DNA of 61,223 nt from Dethiosulfovibrio faecalis (GCF_021568795.1 NZ_JAKGUE010000016.1:1-61223); one strand, 5' to 3'. Counted from the stretch's first letter, positions 6,675 to 19,470 are shown. Made by a program: numbers and translations. The notes: a model not told the origin generated them from the sequence alone.

Positions 6675-7685
6675 ATGGGGTTCCTGACATTGGCCATAGA
6701 GAGCAGTTGCGACGATACCGCCGTAGCCATACTCGAAGGCCAGAGAAATGTACTGTCCTCCACGATGTCATCTCAGGTGGAGAGACATGCTCCCTTTGGG
6801 GGGGTTGTTCCGGAATACGCCTCCAGGATGCACCTGGAGGCGATTCTTCCCTTGGTGGAAAGGGCTTTAGCTGAAGCCGATGCAAAACCGTCGGATTTGG
6901 ACCTCATAGCCGTGACCGCCGGACCGGGGCTGATGGGATCATTACTGGTAGGTGTCATGACGGCCAAGGGATTGGCCCAGGCGTGGGAAAAACCGATTTT
7001 AGGGGTAAACCATCTGGAGGGACACGTGTTCGCCAACGTGGTGAATCATCCCGACCTTGAGCCTCCCTTCATAGCGATGATAGTCTCCGGCGGGCACACC
7101 GAAGTTGTTCTCGTGGAAGATCTAGGGCTTTACAGAATATTGGGTGGAACCAAAGACGACGCCGCGGGAGAAGCGTACGACAAGGTGGCTAAACTTCTAG
7201 GCCTTGCGTATCCGGGAGGACCTATCGTGGACGAATTGGCGAAGGACGGAGATCCTCAGGCATTCGACTTTCCGGTTCCCTTGAAAAGATCGGATGAGAT
7301 ATCCTTTAGCTTTAGTGGTTTGAAGACAGCCGTGCTCTGGCAGATAGAACGCATGAAGAAAGAGGGAACATCTCTCCCCGTGGAGGATATATGTGCTTCC
7401 TTTCAGAGATCCGCCGTAGAGGCTCTGATATGTAAACTGGATCTGGCTGTCCAAAAGACCGGGGTTAGAAAGGTGGTACTCTCAGGAGGCGTCGCCGCCA
7501 ACAGCTGTCTCAGGGATATGGTTCTCGATCGCGGATCCTGGAGGGGATATGTCCCAGATATGTTCTATTGTACCGACAACGCCGTCATGATAGGAGCGGC
7601 GGGATACCACGGTTGGATGAGAGGACGTAGAAGCGGCTTGGACTTGTCTCCTTCTCCTTCGTGGAGCATTATGGATGGAGTTTGA
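6675..7685 (+). CDS. tsaD: tRNA N6-adenosine threonylcarbamoyltransferase TsaD
   Basis: 336 residues, family-typical length. TsaD transfers the threonylcarbamoyl group from TC-AMP to A37 of ANN-decoding tRNAs to make t6A, together with TsaB and TsaE. It has the ASKHA-fold start TLAIESSCDDTAVAIL, the metal-binding HLEGH (His113/His117), and the VSGGHTEV and SGGVAAN nucleotide-binding motifs. ATG 6675 follows GGGAG at 6662-6666. An in-frame start further upstream would lie inside the zinc-ribbon gene. The TC-AMP synthase partner (sua5) is 40 kb away in this window. Confidence 0.94.
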   Translation: MGFLTLAIESSCDDTAVAILEGQRNVLSSTMSSQVERHAPFGGVVPEYASRMHLEAILPLVERALAEADAKPSDLDLIAVTAGPGLMGSLLVGVMTAKGLAQAWEKPILGVNHLEGHVFANVVNHPDLEPPFIAMIVSGGHTEVVLVEDLGLYRILGGTKDDAAGEAYDKVAKLLGLAYPGGPIVDELAKDGDPQAFDFPVPLKRSDEISFSFSGLKTAVLWQIERMKKEGTSLPVEDICASFQRSAVEALICKLDLAVQKTGVRKVVLSGGVAANSCLRDMVLDRGSWRGYVPDMFYCTDNAVMIGAAGYHGWMRGRRSGLDLSPSPSWSIMDGV

Positions 7686-7764
7686 CCAAATGTGATTATA
7701 GAAGAAAAACGGCGATTTTAGCTCGTAATGCGTGTTATTTATCTCACAATGCTCCTGATCTCTC

Positions 7765-7793
7765 TTGAGATTTAAAGGGGCTGCCTGTATCAT
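7765..7793 (+). promoter_or_regulatory. groESL promoter
   Basis: -35 TTGAGA (7765-7770) is followed by a 17-base spacer and -10 TATCAT (7788-7793). Both boxes are close to the vegetative consensus. The predicted start site (about 7800) lies just before the CIRCE operator, the usual arrangement for HrcA control. Confidence 0.75.
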
Positions 7794-7805
7794 CAGCATC
7801 GTCGA

Positions 7806-7832
7806 TTAGCACTCACAAGGTTTGAGTGCTAA
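7806..7832 (+). promoter_or_regulatory. CIRCE operator (HrcA binding site)
   Basis: A perfect TTAGCACTC-N9-GAGTGCTAA inverted repeat. This is the exact CIRCE consensus bound by the heat-shock repressor HrcA. It lies between the groES promoter and its ribosome binding site, so HrcA would block transcription and the repeat would also fold in the mRNA leader. No hrcA gene is in the window. Confidence 0.96.
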
Positions 7833-7866
7833 TATCACCAAAGAAATTTTGAGGGAGGTATTTAGC

Positions 7867-8157
7867 GTGAATCTCAAACCCCTTGCGGATCGTATCGTAG
7901 TCAAGGTCGTTACCAGTGAAGAAATGACAAAAGGTGGACTCTTCTTGCCCGACACTGCCAAGGAGAAACCTCAGGAAGGCGAGGTAATGGCTGTAGGTTC
8001 CGGGAAAGTTCTGGAGAACGGTCAGAAGCTTCCTCTTGAGCTCAAGGTCGGCGACAGGATTATCTTCAGCAAGTATGCCGGTACGGAGGTAAAAATCGAC
8101 GGAGACGAATACGTGATCTTCAGCGAGAGAGACGTTCTCGCCGTAATAGAGAAGTAG
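7867..8157 (+). CDS. groES: Co-chaperonin GroES
   Basis: The 96-residue lid subunit of the chaperonin, a heptameric ring that caps GroEL. It begins [13 protein letters not shown], the family start, and contains the mobile-loop segment ([15 protein letters not shown]) and the glycine-rich turn near [19 protein letters not shown] 7867 is the start: GGAGG lies at 7854-7858, and translation further upstream would run through the CIRCE repeat. groEL follows after 59 bases in the same transcript. Confidence 0.96.
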   Translation: MNLKPLADRIVVKVVTSEEMTKGGLFLPDTAKEKPQEGEVMAVGSGKVLENGQKLPLELKVGDRIIFSKYAGTEVKIDGDEYVIFSERDVLAVIEK

Positions 8158-8174
8158 ACGTTTAAGACCGTTAG

Positions 8175-9854
<1,680 letters not shown>

Positions 9855-9879
9855 ACTCGATGTCCTGAAGGTCCTTTCC

Positions 9880-9914
9880 GGAACCCCCGGTTTTTCGCCG
9901 GGGGTTCCTTTTTT
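9880..9914 (+). terminator. groESL operon terminator
   Basis: GGAACCCCCGG (9880-9890) pairs perfectly with CCGGGGGTTCC (9898-9908), an 11-bp GC-rich stem with a 7-base loop followed by six T. It is a textbook intrinsic terminator. Confidence 0.95.
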
Positions 9915-9953
9915 CGATTTTATCGTTTGAAAGATCACCAAGGCCTCCCTTTC

Positions 9954-9962
9954 TGGTATCAT
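9954..9962 (+). promoter_or_regulatory. Extended -10 promoter of guaA
   Basis: TGG followed directly by TATCAT (9957-9962) makes an extended -10 element. No good -35 is found at 16-18 bases. TTGAAA (9927-9932) is too far, with a 24-base spacer. The expected leader is about 45 nt, too short for a purine riboswitch. Confidence 0.4.
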
Positions 9963-10014
9963 GAACGGAGCGACGGGAAGGTTCGTATTTAAACGGGGGA
10001 GGAACTTTGAGATC

Positions 10015-11547
10015 ATGGAAAACATCGTGATTTTGGACTGCGGCTCTCAGTTTACCCAGCTGATAGCCAGGCGCATCAGGGAGTTGAAAGTACACAGCGA
10101 GATAATGCCGTGGGACTCCACCTTGGAGGAGATAGAGGCCAGATCTCCTATGGGTGTGGTCATATCCGGAGGTCCCAGGAGTGTGTTGGAGGAAGGCGCC
10201 CCCTGGATAGATCCCGCAATATTGAATATGTCGGTTCCTGTGATGGGGCTCTGTTACGGGATGCAGTACATCTGTAAGGCCATGGGAGGAAGGGTTCGAT
10301 CGTCCACAAGCAGGGAATACGGTCGAGCTCACGTCACCATAGTGGACGACGAGGCAACGATCTACGACGACGTCCCCTCGAGGACCCAGGTCTGGATGAG
10401 TCACGGCGACGACGTCGAGGCCATCCCTGAGAACATGGTCTTGACTGCCAAGACCGACGACGGCGTTATCGCCGGTTTCCGCAGCCCCGACGGGCGATTG
10501 GTGGCGTTTCAGTACCACCCCGAGGTTGCCCATACGGAACACGGAACGACCATGCTTTCCAATTTTTTGTTTAAGATATGTGGGTGTAACGGAGACTGGG
10601 ATCTAGGAGACTGGGTCGAGAGTTCCGTGGCCTCCATCAGATCTACAGTAGGTGACGACAGGGTTATCTGCGGTCTCTCCGGAGGCGTGGATTCCTCCGT
10701 GGCCGCCGCTTTGGTGTCCAAGGCCATCGGGGACAGACTTCAGTGTATCTTCGTGGACACCGGAATGCTCAGGAACAGGGAAGCCGAGGAGGTCTTGGAG
10801 AGTTACGAGGCCATGGATTTAAACGTCGTTCACGTGGATGCTTCAGAACGTTTTCTGACCGCATTGGAAGGTGTTACCGATCCGGAGAGAAAACGTAAGA
10901 TCATCGGTGAGCTTTTCGTGAGAGTTTTCGAGGCCGAGTCGTCGAAGATAGCCGATGCCAAATGGCTTCTGCAGGGAACGCTCTACCCTGACGTCATAGA
11001 AAGCGGCCATCAGGGGAAGAACGCTGCGGTCATAAAGAGCCATCACAACGTCGGAGGCCTTCCCGAGGACATGGACCTGAAGGTCCTGGAGCCTCTAAGA
11101 GATCTCTTCAAGGACGAGGTAAGGGCTATCGGAAGGATACTCGAAGTGCCTCGGGATATAGTCAATCGTCATCCCTTCCCAGGTCCAGGTCTGGCCGTTC
11201 GCTGTCTTGGAGATATTACCAAGGAAAAATTGGATGTCCTTAGAAAAGCCGATCGGATATATATCGACGAGATCAAGAAAGCCGGTCTGTACGATAATAT
11301 ATGGCAGGCCTTTGCAGTGCTCCTTCCGGTCTATACCGTAGGAGTTATGGGCGACGATAGGACCTACGCCAGGGTTTTGGCTCTTAGAGCCATAACGTCC
11401 TCGGACGGTATGACCGCAGAGTGGTTTCGTTTCCCCTTGGAGGTCCTCGACAGGGTCTCTACCAGGATATGCAACGAGGTATCCGGCATAAACAGGGTAG
11501 TTTACGACGTAACTAGCAAACCACCTGCAACCATAGAGTGGGAGTAG
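10015..11547 (+). CDS. guaA: GMP synthase (glutamine-hydrolysing)
   Basis: A 510-residue enzyme that aminates XMP to GMP using glutamine and ATP, the last step of guanine nucleotide synthesis. An N-terminal class I glutamine amidotransferase has the nucleophile Cys80 (LCYGMQ) and His168/Glu170 (YHPEV). The ATP pyrophosphatase domain has the P-loop GLSGGVDSS at about 220-228. The C-terminal dimerisation domain ends in KPPATIEWE, the conserved GuaA tail. ATG 10015 is preferred over ATG 9961, which lies inside the promoter. GGAGG at 9998-10002 is slightly distant (12 bases). Confidence 0.97.
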   Translation: MENIVILDCGSQFTQLIARRIRELKVHSEIMPWDSTLEEIEARSPMGVVISGGPRSVLEEGAPWIDPAILNMSVPVMGLCYGMQYICKAMGGRVRSSTSREYGRAHVTIVDDEATIYDDVPSRTQVWMSHGDDVEAIPENMVLTAKTDDGVIAGFRSPDGRLVAFQYHPEVAHTEHGTTMLSNFLFKICGCNGDWDLGDWVESSVASIRSTVGDDRVICGLSGGVDSSVAAALVSKAIGDRLQCIFVDTGMLRNREAEEVLESYEAMDLNVVHVDASERFLTALEGVTDPERKRKIIGELFVRVFEAESSKIADAKWLLQGTLYPDVIESGHQGKNAAVIKSHHNVGGLPEDMDLKVLEPLRDLFKDEVRAIGRILEVPRDIVNRHPFPGPGLAVRCLGDITKEKLDVLRKADRIYIDEIKKAGLYDNIWQAFAVLLPVYTVGVMGDDRTYARVLALRAITSSDGMTAEWFRFPLEVLDRVSTRICNEVSGINRVVYDVTSKPPATIEWE

Positions 11548-11550
11548 TTT

Positions 11551-11572
11551 AAGGCCGGGCCTTTGCTTGTTT
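11551..11572 (+). terminator. Weak terminator after guaA
   Basis: AAGGC (11551-11555) pairs with GCCTT (11559-11563) in a short 5-bp hairpin, followed by an interrupted T-run ending TTGTTTTT. Its tail overlaps the -35 box of the next promoter. Termination is likely incomplete. Confidence 0.35.
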
Positions 11573-11595
11573 TTATCCTGTCCCTTTACTATAAT
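11567..11595 (+). promoter_or_regulatory. hppA promoter
   Basis: -35 TTGTTT (11567-11572) is followed by a 17-base spacer and a perfect -10 TATAAT (11590-11595). The start site would be near 11602, giving a leader of about 75 nt. Confidence 0.55.
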
Positions 11596-11608
11596 GTTGG
11601 AGCTTTGG

Positions 11609-11661
11609 CGAGGTGATCCCCCTATGGGGGACCTCGTTAACGGTGTGTTGTATCGAACACA
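11609..11661 (+). promoter_or_regulatory. Two stem-loops in the hppA 5' leader
   Basis: Hairpin 1: CGAGGT (11609-11614), a 3-base bulge and CCCCC (11618-11622) pair with GGGGG (11626-11630) and ACCTCG (11631-11636) around a 3-base loop. Hairpin 2: TGTGTT (11644-11649) pairs with AACACA (11656-11661) and ends just before the GAGGAGG ribosome site. No T-run follows either hairpin. They may stabilise the mRNA or tune translation. No known riboswitch motif is seen. Confidence 0.5.
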
Positions 11662-11676
11662 GAGGAGGTCTGTTTT

Positions 11677-13635
11677 ATGGGTCAAGTGTTTTTGCTTGTC
11701 GGTTTTTCCGGGATTCTGGCCCTGATCTACGCGATGATGGCTTATCGCAAGGTCAGCGGTTTCAGGGTCGATAACGAGAGGGTGGAGGAGCTTTCCAGCA
11801 TCATCCATCGCGGTGCCATGGCTTTTTTGAACAGAGAATATCGTTGGCTTTTCCCTTTCGTAATCTTGGTTGCCGTGCTTTTAACCTGGAAGCTAGGATT
11901 GCCCACGGCTCTGGCTTTCGTGCTCGGAGCCATGTGTAGCGCCGTTGCTGGCTATATCGGCATGAACGTTGCGACCAAGTCCAACGGAAAGACCGCCTAT
12001 GCAGCCACCAGAGGGATAAATCCCGCCCTCAACGTGGCCTTCAAGGGTGGCAGCGTAATGGGCATGGCGGTCGTGGGTCTCGGTGTTTTGGGAATATTGG
12101 TCTGCTATTTTCTGTATCGTGATCCCAGCATTATCACCGGCTTCGGATTCGGCGCTAGCTCCATCGCCTTGTTTGCCCGTGTAGGCGGAGGGATCTATAC
12201 CAAGGCCGCCGACGTCGGAGCAGACTTGGTAGGCAAGGTCGAGGCGGGGATTCCCGAGGACGATCCTCGAAATCCTGCCACCATCGCCGATAACGTTGGA
12301 GATAACGTAGGGGACATCGCCGGTATGGGAGCCGATCTTTTCGAGTCCTACGTGAACTCTATAATAGCTGCCATGGCTATAGGGGTCATAGTTGCCGGAG
12401 GTGTTGGCGTCGCCTATCCTCTGGTGTTGGCTGGTATCGGAATAATTTCTTCGATCCTCGGTACCGTCGTCGTTAAAGTCAAGGAGGGCGGAAATGCTCA
12501 GACCGCGCTCAGAAAGGGGACCTTCCTGACCGGGGCTTTGATGATGGTAGGGGCTTTCCTGGCCACCAAGTTCATGATGAACGATATCGCCCTCTTCTGG
12601 AGCGTCCTTTCCGGAATCCTGGTAGGTGTCCTTATCGGCTGGGTTACCGAGATATATACCTCGGCGGACTACAAGCCGGTTAAGCAGATAGCCCAGGCTA
12701 CCGAGACGGGAGCTGCCACGACGATCCTTTCCGGGATCGCGGTGGGAATGATCTCCACGGTCGTTCCGGTCATAATGATATGTATCGCCACCCTGGTCAG
12801 CTATAAGTTCGGTGGACTCTTCGGTATAGCCTGTTCCGCCGTCGGAATGCTTTCCATCACCGGCATGACCCTCAGCGTCGATGCCTACGGTCCCATAGCC
12901 GACAACGCCGGCGGAATTGCCGAGATGAGCAAGCTTCCTCCTGAGGTCAGGAAGATAACCGATAAGCTTGACGCTGTCGGCAACACCACCGCCGCTATGG
13001 GCAAGGGGTTGGCTATCGGCTCGGCCGCTCTTACCGCCCTGTCTCTGTTTGCCGCCTATGCTGCCGCCGTCAACCTTCAAGCCATCGACCTCAGCAACCC
13101 GACGGTGATGACCGGACTCTTCCTCGGTGGAATGCTTCCCTTCCTTTTCAGTGCCCTAACCATACAGGCCGTCGGAAGGGCCGCGGAAAAGATGATCGAC
13201 GAGGTCAGACGCCAGTTCAGGGAGATCCCCGGCATTATGGAGGGAACAGCCCGCCCGGAATACGAAAAGTGCGTCGAGATCTCTACCGGTGCGGCTCTCA
13301 AGGAGATGGTCTTGCCCGGTCTTTTGGCCATAGTCTGTCCCGTCTTGGTGGGTGTCTTCCTCGGCCCCGAGGCCCTTGGTGGACTTTTAGGAGGAGCTAT
13401 AGTCACCGGTGTGATGTTGGCTATCTTCATGTCAAACTCCGGAGGAGCCTGGGATAACGCCAAAAAGTATATCGAGGAGGGACATCACGGAGGCAAGGGC
13501 ACGGAGCAACACGCCGCCGCCGTGGTCGGAGATACCGTCGGAGATCCTTTCAAGGATACCTCCGGACCGAGTCTCAATATTCTCATCAAGTTGATGTCCG
13601 TCGTGGCCGTGGTTATGGCCCCTCTCTTCCTGTAG
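11677..13635 (+). CDS. hppA: Membrane-bound ion-pumping pyrophosphatase
   Basis: An integral membrane pump (652 aa, about 16 helices) that couples hydrolysis of pyrophosphate to export of H+ or Na+. The substrate-binding signature with [17 protein letters not shown] and [20 protein letters not shown] is intact, as is the C-terminal [17 protein letters not shown]. The motif GNTTAA, with Ala where K+-independent enzymes have Lys, places it in the K+-dependent group, which includes Na+-pumping forms. Whether it moves Na+ or H+ cannot be read reliably. It has its own promoter, a folded leader and a strong terminator, so it is a single-gene unit. Confidence 0.95.
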   Translation: MGQVFLLVGFSGILALIYAMMAYRKVSGFRVDNERVEELSSIIHRGAMAFLNREYRWLFPFVILVAVLLTWKLGLPTALAFVLGAMCSAVAGYIGMNVATKSNGKTAYAATRGINPALNVAFKGGSVMGMAVVGLGVLGILVCYFLYRDPSIITGFGFGASSIALFARVGGGIYTKAADVGADLVGKVEAGIPEDDPRNPATIADNVGDNVGDIAGMGADLFESYVNSIIAAMAIGVIVAGGVGVAYPLVLAGIGIISSILGTVVVKVKEGGNAQTALRKGTFLTGALMMVGAFLATKFMMNDIALFWSVLSGILVGVLIGWVTEIYTSADYKPVKQIAQATETGAATTILSGIAVGMISTVVPVIMICIATLVSYKFGGLFGIACSAVGMLSITGMTLSVDAYGPIADNAGGIAEMSKLPPEVRKITDKLDAVGNTTAAMGKGLAIGSAALTALSLFAAYAAAVNLQAIDLSNPTVMTGLFLGGMLPFLFSALTIQAVGRAAEKMIDEVRRQFREIPGIMEGTARPEYEKCVEISTGAALKEMVLPGLLAIVCPVLVGVFLGPEALGGLLGGAIVTGVMLAIFMSNSGGAWDNAKKYIEEGHHGGKGTEQHAAAVVGDTVGDPFKDTSGPSLNILIKLMSVVAVVMAPLFL

Positions 13636-13681
13636 CAGGAGATATTTAAGCCTACGAATCGGATATCCGTTTTACCATCTC

Positions 13682-13713
13682 AAACGGGGAGAGCATATGC
13701 TCTCCCCGTTTTT
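13682..13713 (+). terminator. hppA terminator
   Basis: AAACGGGGAGAGCA pairs perfectly with TGCTCTCCCCGTTT through a TA centre (13682-13711), followed by more T. It is a strong intrinsic terminator separating hppA from dnaG. Confidence 0.93.
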
Positions 13714-13744
13714 AAGTAGACCTAGCTTTTGAGGGGGTGAGTCA

Positions 13745-15490
13745 GTGGGCGATGACGTGGATAGAATAAAATCCAGGCTAGATGTTGTGGATATAGTCGG
13801 AGATTACGTAAAACTGACCAGGAGCGGTAGAAACTACAAAGGTCTCTGTCCCTTTCACGAAGAAAAAACTCCTTCCTTCTATGTATCCCAGGAGAGGCAA
13901 TCCTGGCATTGTTTCGGATGCGGAAAGGGTGGGGATATCTTCAGCTTCGTTATGGAAAAAGAGGGGCTTTCATTTCCTGAGGCTCTCTCCCTTCTGGCTC
14001 GCCGAGCGGGCATAGAGATCGAGTCATATAGTCGAGGCGACGGATCCGGTAAAAAAAGTCTTTTCGACGTAATGGAGGAGGCTTGTTCCCTTTTTAGAGA
14101 ATGTATGGACGGGGATCAGGGGAGTGTCCCTCGAGGGTATCTGGACCGTAGGATGATCCCTTCCCAGGTTCGGTCGTCGTTCGAGTTGGGGTGGGCTCCT
14201 CCTTCCTGGTCTTTCATGGTCCAATCTCTCAAGGAGAAAGGGATATCCTTGAAGGACGCGGAGAGGTGTGGACTGGTCCTCAGAGGAGATCGAGGTCCTT
14301 ACGATAGATTCCGCGGCAGGGTCATCTTCCCGATCAGGGATATCACCGGTCGTTTAGTGGCTTTCGGTGGACGTATCGTCGATGGCGACGGAGCGAAGTA
14401 TCTTAACAGTCCTGAGACCGAGATTTACAGCAAGAGGAGGACCCTTTTTCTAATAGATAAGGCCAAGGGAGCTATAAGAAACGGCGGACACTCGATAATA
14501 GTCGAGGGATATATGGACGCCTTGCGACTTCATATGGAGGGCTATCCTCAGACGGTAGCCACCTTAGGCACCGCTTTGACGGAGGATCAGGCGACCATAT
14601 TAAAACGATTGGCCGATGAGGTTTTCATCTGTTACGATGCCGATCAGGCGGGACAGGCTGCGGCGATAAGAGGGATGTACGTTCTTCAGAAAGCGGGCTT
14701 ATCGGTGAAAGTCGTCGCTCTTCCCGAGGGACAGGACCCGGATGACCTTTTGAGAGCCGACGGTGGCAAGGCTCTTTTCGAAAGTTGTCTGAAAAGAGCT
14801 TTGCCCCTGGTGGAACATCACATAAAATTGCTCTCTCCCGCCATCAAGGACGACAGTACCAGAAAATCGGCAGTTCACGATCTTCTAGAGGGCCTTTCAA
14901 ACATAGACGTGACCGATGTATCTCCCTATCTTCCCTCTTTAGCCGCTTTGTTGGGCATTAGGGATTTCGAGGTGTTGGATGCATTGGAGAAGGTCCGTTC
15001 CGGACGCAGGAAGGGCGGTCGTTTTGTCGATACAGAGATCTCGCCATCTCTTCCGGAAGAGGGCAGAGATAGCCTGGAAATGCCTCCTTTGCCTGAGATA
15101 GCGCTGATCTCCCTACTCTGGAGCGAGTTCGATCTTCGTAGAAAATGCGATACCAGAGAGGTTATGGAGCTTCTATCCGATCCCAGACTTAAACTCATGG
15201 CCGGTTCCATAATTATGGGAGAATCTCCCTCCTCGTTGGAAAAGCGATGGCTCGAGATGGGGGAGACCTTTCAGCTTCGGGTTTTAGCCAGAGGAGGAGC
15301 CTATTTGGATGAATTCACTCAAAATTCCGATTGGAAATGGCGACATTTTTGTCATCTCCTCTATCGCCAAAAGGGGCAGATGAGGTATAATGAACTTCGT
15401 GTAAAAATGCTCAAAGGGGAGGCTACGACCCGGGAAATAAGGGAAATGGAGGACCTTCGACAGAAACTGGTATCCCAGAAAGGTTCCTGA
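13745..15490 (+). CDS. dnaG: DNA primase DnaG
   Basis: Synthesises RNA primers for DNA replication, working with the DnaB helicase. 581 residues in the usual order: an N-terminal CHC2 zinc finger ([11 protein letters not shown] ... CFGCGKGGD, residues ~35-65), the RNA-polymerase core with the TOPRIM motif [13 protein letters not shown] (~residue 250), and a C-terminal helicase-interaction region. GTG 13745 follows a G-rich site (GAGGGGGTGA). It is followed after 2 bases by rpoD, the conserved macromolecular-synthesis pairing; rpsU is not with them. Confidence 0.95.
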   Translation: MGDDVDRIKSRLDVVDIVGDYVKLTRSGRNYKGLCPFHEEKTPSFYVSQERQSWHCFGCGKGGDIFSFVMEKEGLSFPEALSLLARRAGIEIESYSRGDGSGKKSLFDVMEEACSLFRECMDGDQGSVPRGYLDRRMIPSQVRSSFELGWAPPSWSFMVQSLKEKGISLKDAERCGLVLRGDRGPYDRFRGRVIFPIRDITGRLVAFGGRIVDGDGAKYLNSPETEIYSKRRTLFLIDKAKGAIRNGGHSIIVEGYMDALRLHMEGYPQTVATLGTALTEDQATILKRLADEVFICYDADQAGQAAAIRGMYVLQKAGLSVKVVALPEGQDPDDLLRADGGKALFESCLKRALPLVEHHIKLLSPAIKDDSTRKSAVHDLLEGLSNIDVTDVSPYLPSLAALLGIRDFEVLDALEKVRSGRRKGGRFVDTEISPSLPEEGRDSLEMPPLPEIALISLLWSEFDLRRKCDTREVMELLSDPRLKLMAGSIIMGESPSSLEKRWLEMGETFQLRVLARGGAYLDEFTQNSDWKWRHFCHLLYRQKGQMRYNELRVKMLKGEATTREIREMEDLRQKLVSQKGS

Positions 15491-15492
15491 TT

Positions 15493-16662
15493 GTGGAAGA
15501 GGACGGTGGTTGTGATATGAAGCACATCGTTGACCAGCAGGAAGTAAACGACGATCTAGATATAGGAGCGGATCATACCGAGATCGTTCTGGACCAGTAC
15601 CTCGATAAGATAAAGGATATTCTTCTCGAGGGGCAGAGCAAGGGATTCGTTACCAAAGAGGACATCAAACGTCATATGACCCCTCAGACTCTGAACGAGG
15701 TGTTGCTGGAGAAGATATACGACAATCTTCGGGCCTTGGGGATAGATATCCAAGGGGTTGACGACGAGGACGAAAAAAAAGGCGACGATTCCTCTTCTCG
15801 CATTTCCGGAGAATCGGTCTCTTCCGACTCCGGAGGCGGAGGAGACCCTGTCAGGATGTATCTTAGGGAAATCGGTACCATCCCTCTATTGAATCAATCT
15901 CAAGAGGTGGAACTGGCGAAGAGGATAGAGATGGGGGACGACGAGGCCAAATCTCAGCTGATAGAGGCGAACCTTCGCCTGGTAGTCAGCATTGCCAAGA
16001 AATATATGGGACGTGGGATGCTCTTTCTGGATCTGATACAGGAAGGGAATCTGGGGCTCATCAGGGCCGTCGAAAAGTTCGATTACTCTAGAGGTTATAA
16101 ATTCAGCACCTATGCCACCTGGTGGATCCGACAGGCCATCACCAGGGCGATAGCGGACCAGGCCAGGACCATAAGGATACCGGTCCATATGGTGGAGACT
16201 ATCAACAAGGTGATGAGAGCCTCCCGCAACCTTGTCCAGAGCCTGGGAAGAGAGCCCACTGACGAGGAAATCGCCGCGGAGATGGGCATAGAGCCGGCCA
16301 AGGTAGTTCAGATAAGAAAGGTCGCCCAGGAACCCATATCCTTGGAATCCCCGGTGGGGGAGGAAGACGACAGCGAACTGGGAGACTTCATAGAGGATAA
16401 GGACATGATAAGTCCCGACGACTCCACCTCGATGGAATTCCTGAGGGATCAGTTGGACGATGTCCTTGAGGGGCTTACCGACAGGGAGAAGCAGGTTCTC
16501 CGACTTAGATTCGGTTTTGACGACGGTCAATGTTACACCCTGGAGGATGTCGGCCGTCGTTTCGGTGTCACCAGGGAGAGAATCCGTCAGATAGAGGCAA
16601 AGGCTTTGAGAAAACTTCGTCACCCCAGTCGGAGCGTTACTTTGAGAGACTACATGTCTTGA
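15493..16662 (+). CDS. rpoD: RNA polymerase primary sigma factor
   Basis: 389 residues, a group 1 sigma factor that recognises the TTGACA/TATAAT promoters seen in this window. It has a short region 1.1, an acidic linker (residues ~90-115), region 1.2 ([16 protein letters not shown]), region 2 ([16 protein letters not shown] ... [11 protein letters not shown]) and region 4 ending with the helix-turn-helix [18 protein letters not shown]. The large non-conserved region of proteobacterial sigma70 is missing, as in Gram-positives. GTG 15493 (AAAGG 9 bases upstream) is chosen; ATG 15517 is a possible alternative start. Confidence 0.95.
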   Translation: MEEDGGCDMKHIVDQQEVNDDLDIGADHTEIVLDQYLDKIKDILLEGQSKGFVTKEDIKRHMTPQTLNEVLLEKIYDNLRALGIDIQGVDDEDEKKGDDSSSRISGESVSSDSGGGGDPVRMYLREIGTIPLLNQSQEVELAKRIEMGDDEAKSQLIEANLRLVVSIAKKYMGRGMLFLDLIQEGNLGLIRAVEKFDYSRGYKFSTYATWWIRQAITRAIADQARTIRIPVHMVETINKVMRASRNLVQSLGREPTDEEIAAEMGIEPAKVVQIRKVAQEPISLESPVGEEDDSELGDFIEDKDMISPDDSTSMEFLRDQLDDVLEGLTDREKQVLRLRFGFDDGQCYTLEDVGRRFGVTRERIRQIEAKALRKLRHPSRSVTLRDYMS

Positions 16663-16678
16663 TTTTTTCGGGGGTTCT

Positions 16679-18287
<1,609 letters not shown>

Positions 18288-18321
18288 AGGTCGAACCATC
18301 GATGGCGGAGGAGGGATGCGG

Positions 18322-18957
18322 ATGAAGGTCGCGGAACCTACGGTAGAGCGACTGGTCCAGTATCGTAGACTCCTGGAGCATATGGACAGAGACAAGGTCC
18401 AGGTAATCTCCTCCAAGGAGATAGGCGATATGCTAGGCTTCAAGGCCAGTCAGGTGAGAAAGGACCTTTCCTACTTCGGTGAGATAGGAAAACGAGGCGT
18501 AGGATACAACGTCGATCGACTGTTGAAACACGTATCCGATATACTTTCTCCTCCTAGAAAATGGAGTGTAGGCCTGGTCGGGGTAGGAAGGCTCGGAGAG
18601 GCTCTTTTGGATCACAAGGCCTTTTTATCGGATAAATATGAGATTGTAGCGCTCTTCGACGTTTCGGAGGAAAAGGTAGGAAAGACTTTTTTCGGACGGC
18701 CCTGTTTCCATGTCGACGATATGTCGAGAAAACTTAAGGACATGGACATAGAGATATTGATACTGACGGTCCCTAAGGATGCTGCGCAGCGATGCGTGGA
18801 TGCCGGTGCGGAAAATGGGCAGATAAAGGGGATTCTGAATTTCTCTCCGTCTTCCGTGGTCGCTCCTCCTGGTGTCATAGTGTACTCTGTCGACATATCG
18901 GTAGAACTGGAGAAACTGCTCTTTTATCTGAAACACGAGGGGACCGAAAGTATATAA
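18322..18957 (+). CDS. rex: Redox-sensing transcriptional repressor Rex
   Basis: 211 residues. Rex senses the NADH/NAD+ ratio and represses fermentation and respiration genes. It has an N-terminal winged helix (QVISSKEIGDMLGFKASQVRKDLSYFG) and a Rossmann domain with the dinucleotide motif VGLVGVGRLGEALL at about residue 80. A domain-swapped C-terminal helix is typical. ATG 18322 is preferred over ATG 18316 because GGAGGAGG (18307-18314) then has proper spacing. No clear Rex operator was found at its own promoter. Confidence 0.94.
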   Translation: MKVAEPTVERLVQYRRLLEHMDRDKVQVISSKEIGDMLGFKASQVRKDLSYFGEIGKRGVGYNVDRLLKHVSDILSPPRKWSVGLVGVGRLGEALLDHKAFLSDKYEIVALFDVSEEKVGKTFFGRPCFHVDDMSRKLKDMDIEILILTVPKDAAQRCVDAGAENGQIKGILNFSPSSVVAPPGVIVYSVDISVELEKLLFYLKHEGTESI

Positions 18958-18970
18958 ACTGTCCGGTCCA

Positions 18971-18979
18971 TGGTAGAAT
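18971..18979 (+). promoter_or_regulatory. Possible extended -10 promoter of yajC-secDF
   Basis: TGG directly before TAGAAT (18974-18979) makes an extended -10 about 50 bases ahead of the yajC start. No convincing -35 accompanies it. Confidence 0.35.
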
Positions 18980-19029
18980 AGTTATTCCTGGTCGTGGACA
19001 AGGGATATAAGATATAGGAGGCGGTATCG

Positions 19030-19407
19030 TTGAATCAAACTGGACAGGCGGGCGCGATGCAGATGTTTTTCCCTCTGGTAATATTTGTCGTCATCTTCTA
19101 CTTCTTCATCATAAGGCCACAGAAGAAGCGGCAGAAGAAGCACGATGAGCTTTTAGGTTCTCTCACCAGAGGCGACCGAGTAGTGACAGCCGGTGGCTTC
19201 ATCGGCATCGTGAGAGAAGTGAAGGACGATAGCCTGATCCTCGAGATAGCCGACGGTGTCAAGGTCAGAGTCCTTAAGGGGTCCATTTCCAGCAAGATGG
19301 TTGCAGAAAACCCTGAAGCCAAGAAGTCGGTAAAGGACGAGGTCACATTAGAGTCCGATAACGATAAGACAGAGGACAAGGGCGAGGACGCGGACGAGGA
19401 AAAGTAG
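19030..19407 (+). CDS. yajC: Preprotein translocase subunit YajC
   Basis: A 125-residue single-pass membrane protein associated with SecDF. It has one N-terminal transmembrane segment (FFPLVIFVVIFYFFIIRP) followed by the family-typical basic run, a small beta domain with GDRVVTAGGFIGIV, and an acidic C-terminal tail. It starts with TTG 19030, supported by GGAGG at 19017-19021. It is followed by a hairpin and then secD, so its output can be set separately from SecDF. Confidence 0.93.
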   Translation: MNQTGQAGAMQMFFPLVIFVVIFYFFIIRPQKKRQKKHDELLGSLTRGDRVVTAGGFIGIVREVKDDSLILEIADGVKVRVLKGSISSKMVAENPEAKKSVKDEVTLESDNDKTEDKGEDADEEK

Positions 19408-19425
19408 AGACCTTCGGTTTCGACC

Positions 19426-19470
19426 GGAGTGGGTGTTCTTGACGCATCCACTCCTTTTTCGTTTTTTTTT
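19426..19470 (+). terminator. Terminator or attenuator between yajC and secD
   Basis: GGAGTGGGTG (19426-19435) pairs with CATCCACTCC (19445-19454), a 10-bp stem with one G-U and a 9-base loop, followed by TTTTTC and a run of nine T. A second T-rich stretch continues up to the secD ribosome site. No promoter is evident between it and secD, so it probably sets partial read-through. Confidence 0.75.

Noticed and set aside
9963-10014. Possible purine riboswitch before guaA
   Set aside because: The leader is only about 45 nt and shows neither the three-way junction nor its conserved loop bases.
11644-11661. TGTGTT-N6-AACACA upstream of hppA as a Rex operator
   Set aside because: Rex sites need a TTGTGAA-N4-TTCACAA type palindrome; the half-sites and spacing do not fit. 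An RNA hairpin is the simpler reading.
11893-13080. 395-codon open frame antisense to hppA
   Set aside because: It is a shadow of the highly expressed pyrophosphatase gene, with Gly/His/Asp-rich repeats typical of antisense translation.
15841-16650. rpoD as a stationary-phase or alternative sigma factor
   Set aside because: Region 1.1 and 1.2, full regions 2-4 and the dnaG linkage identify the primary sigma factor.
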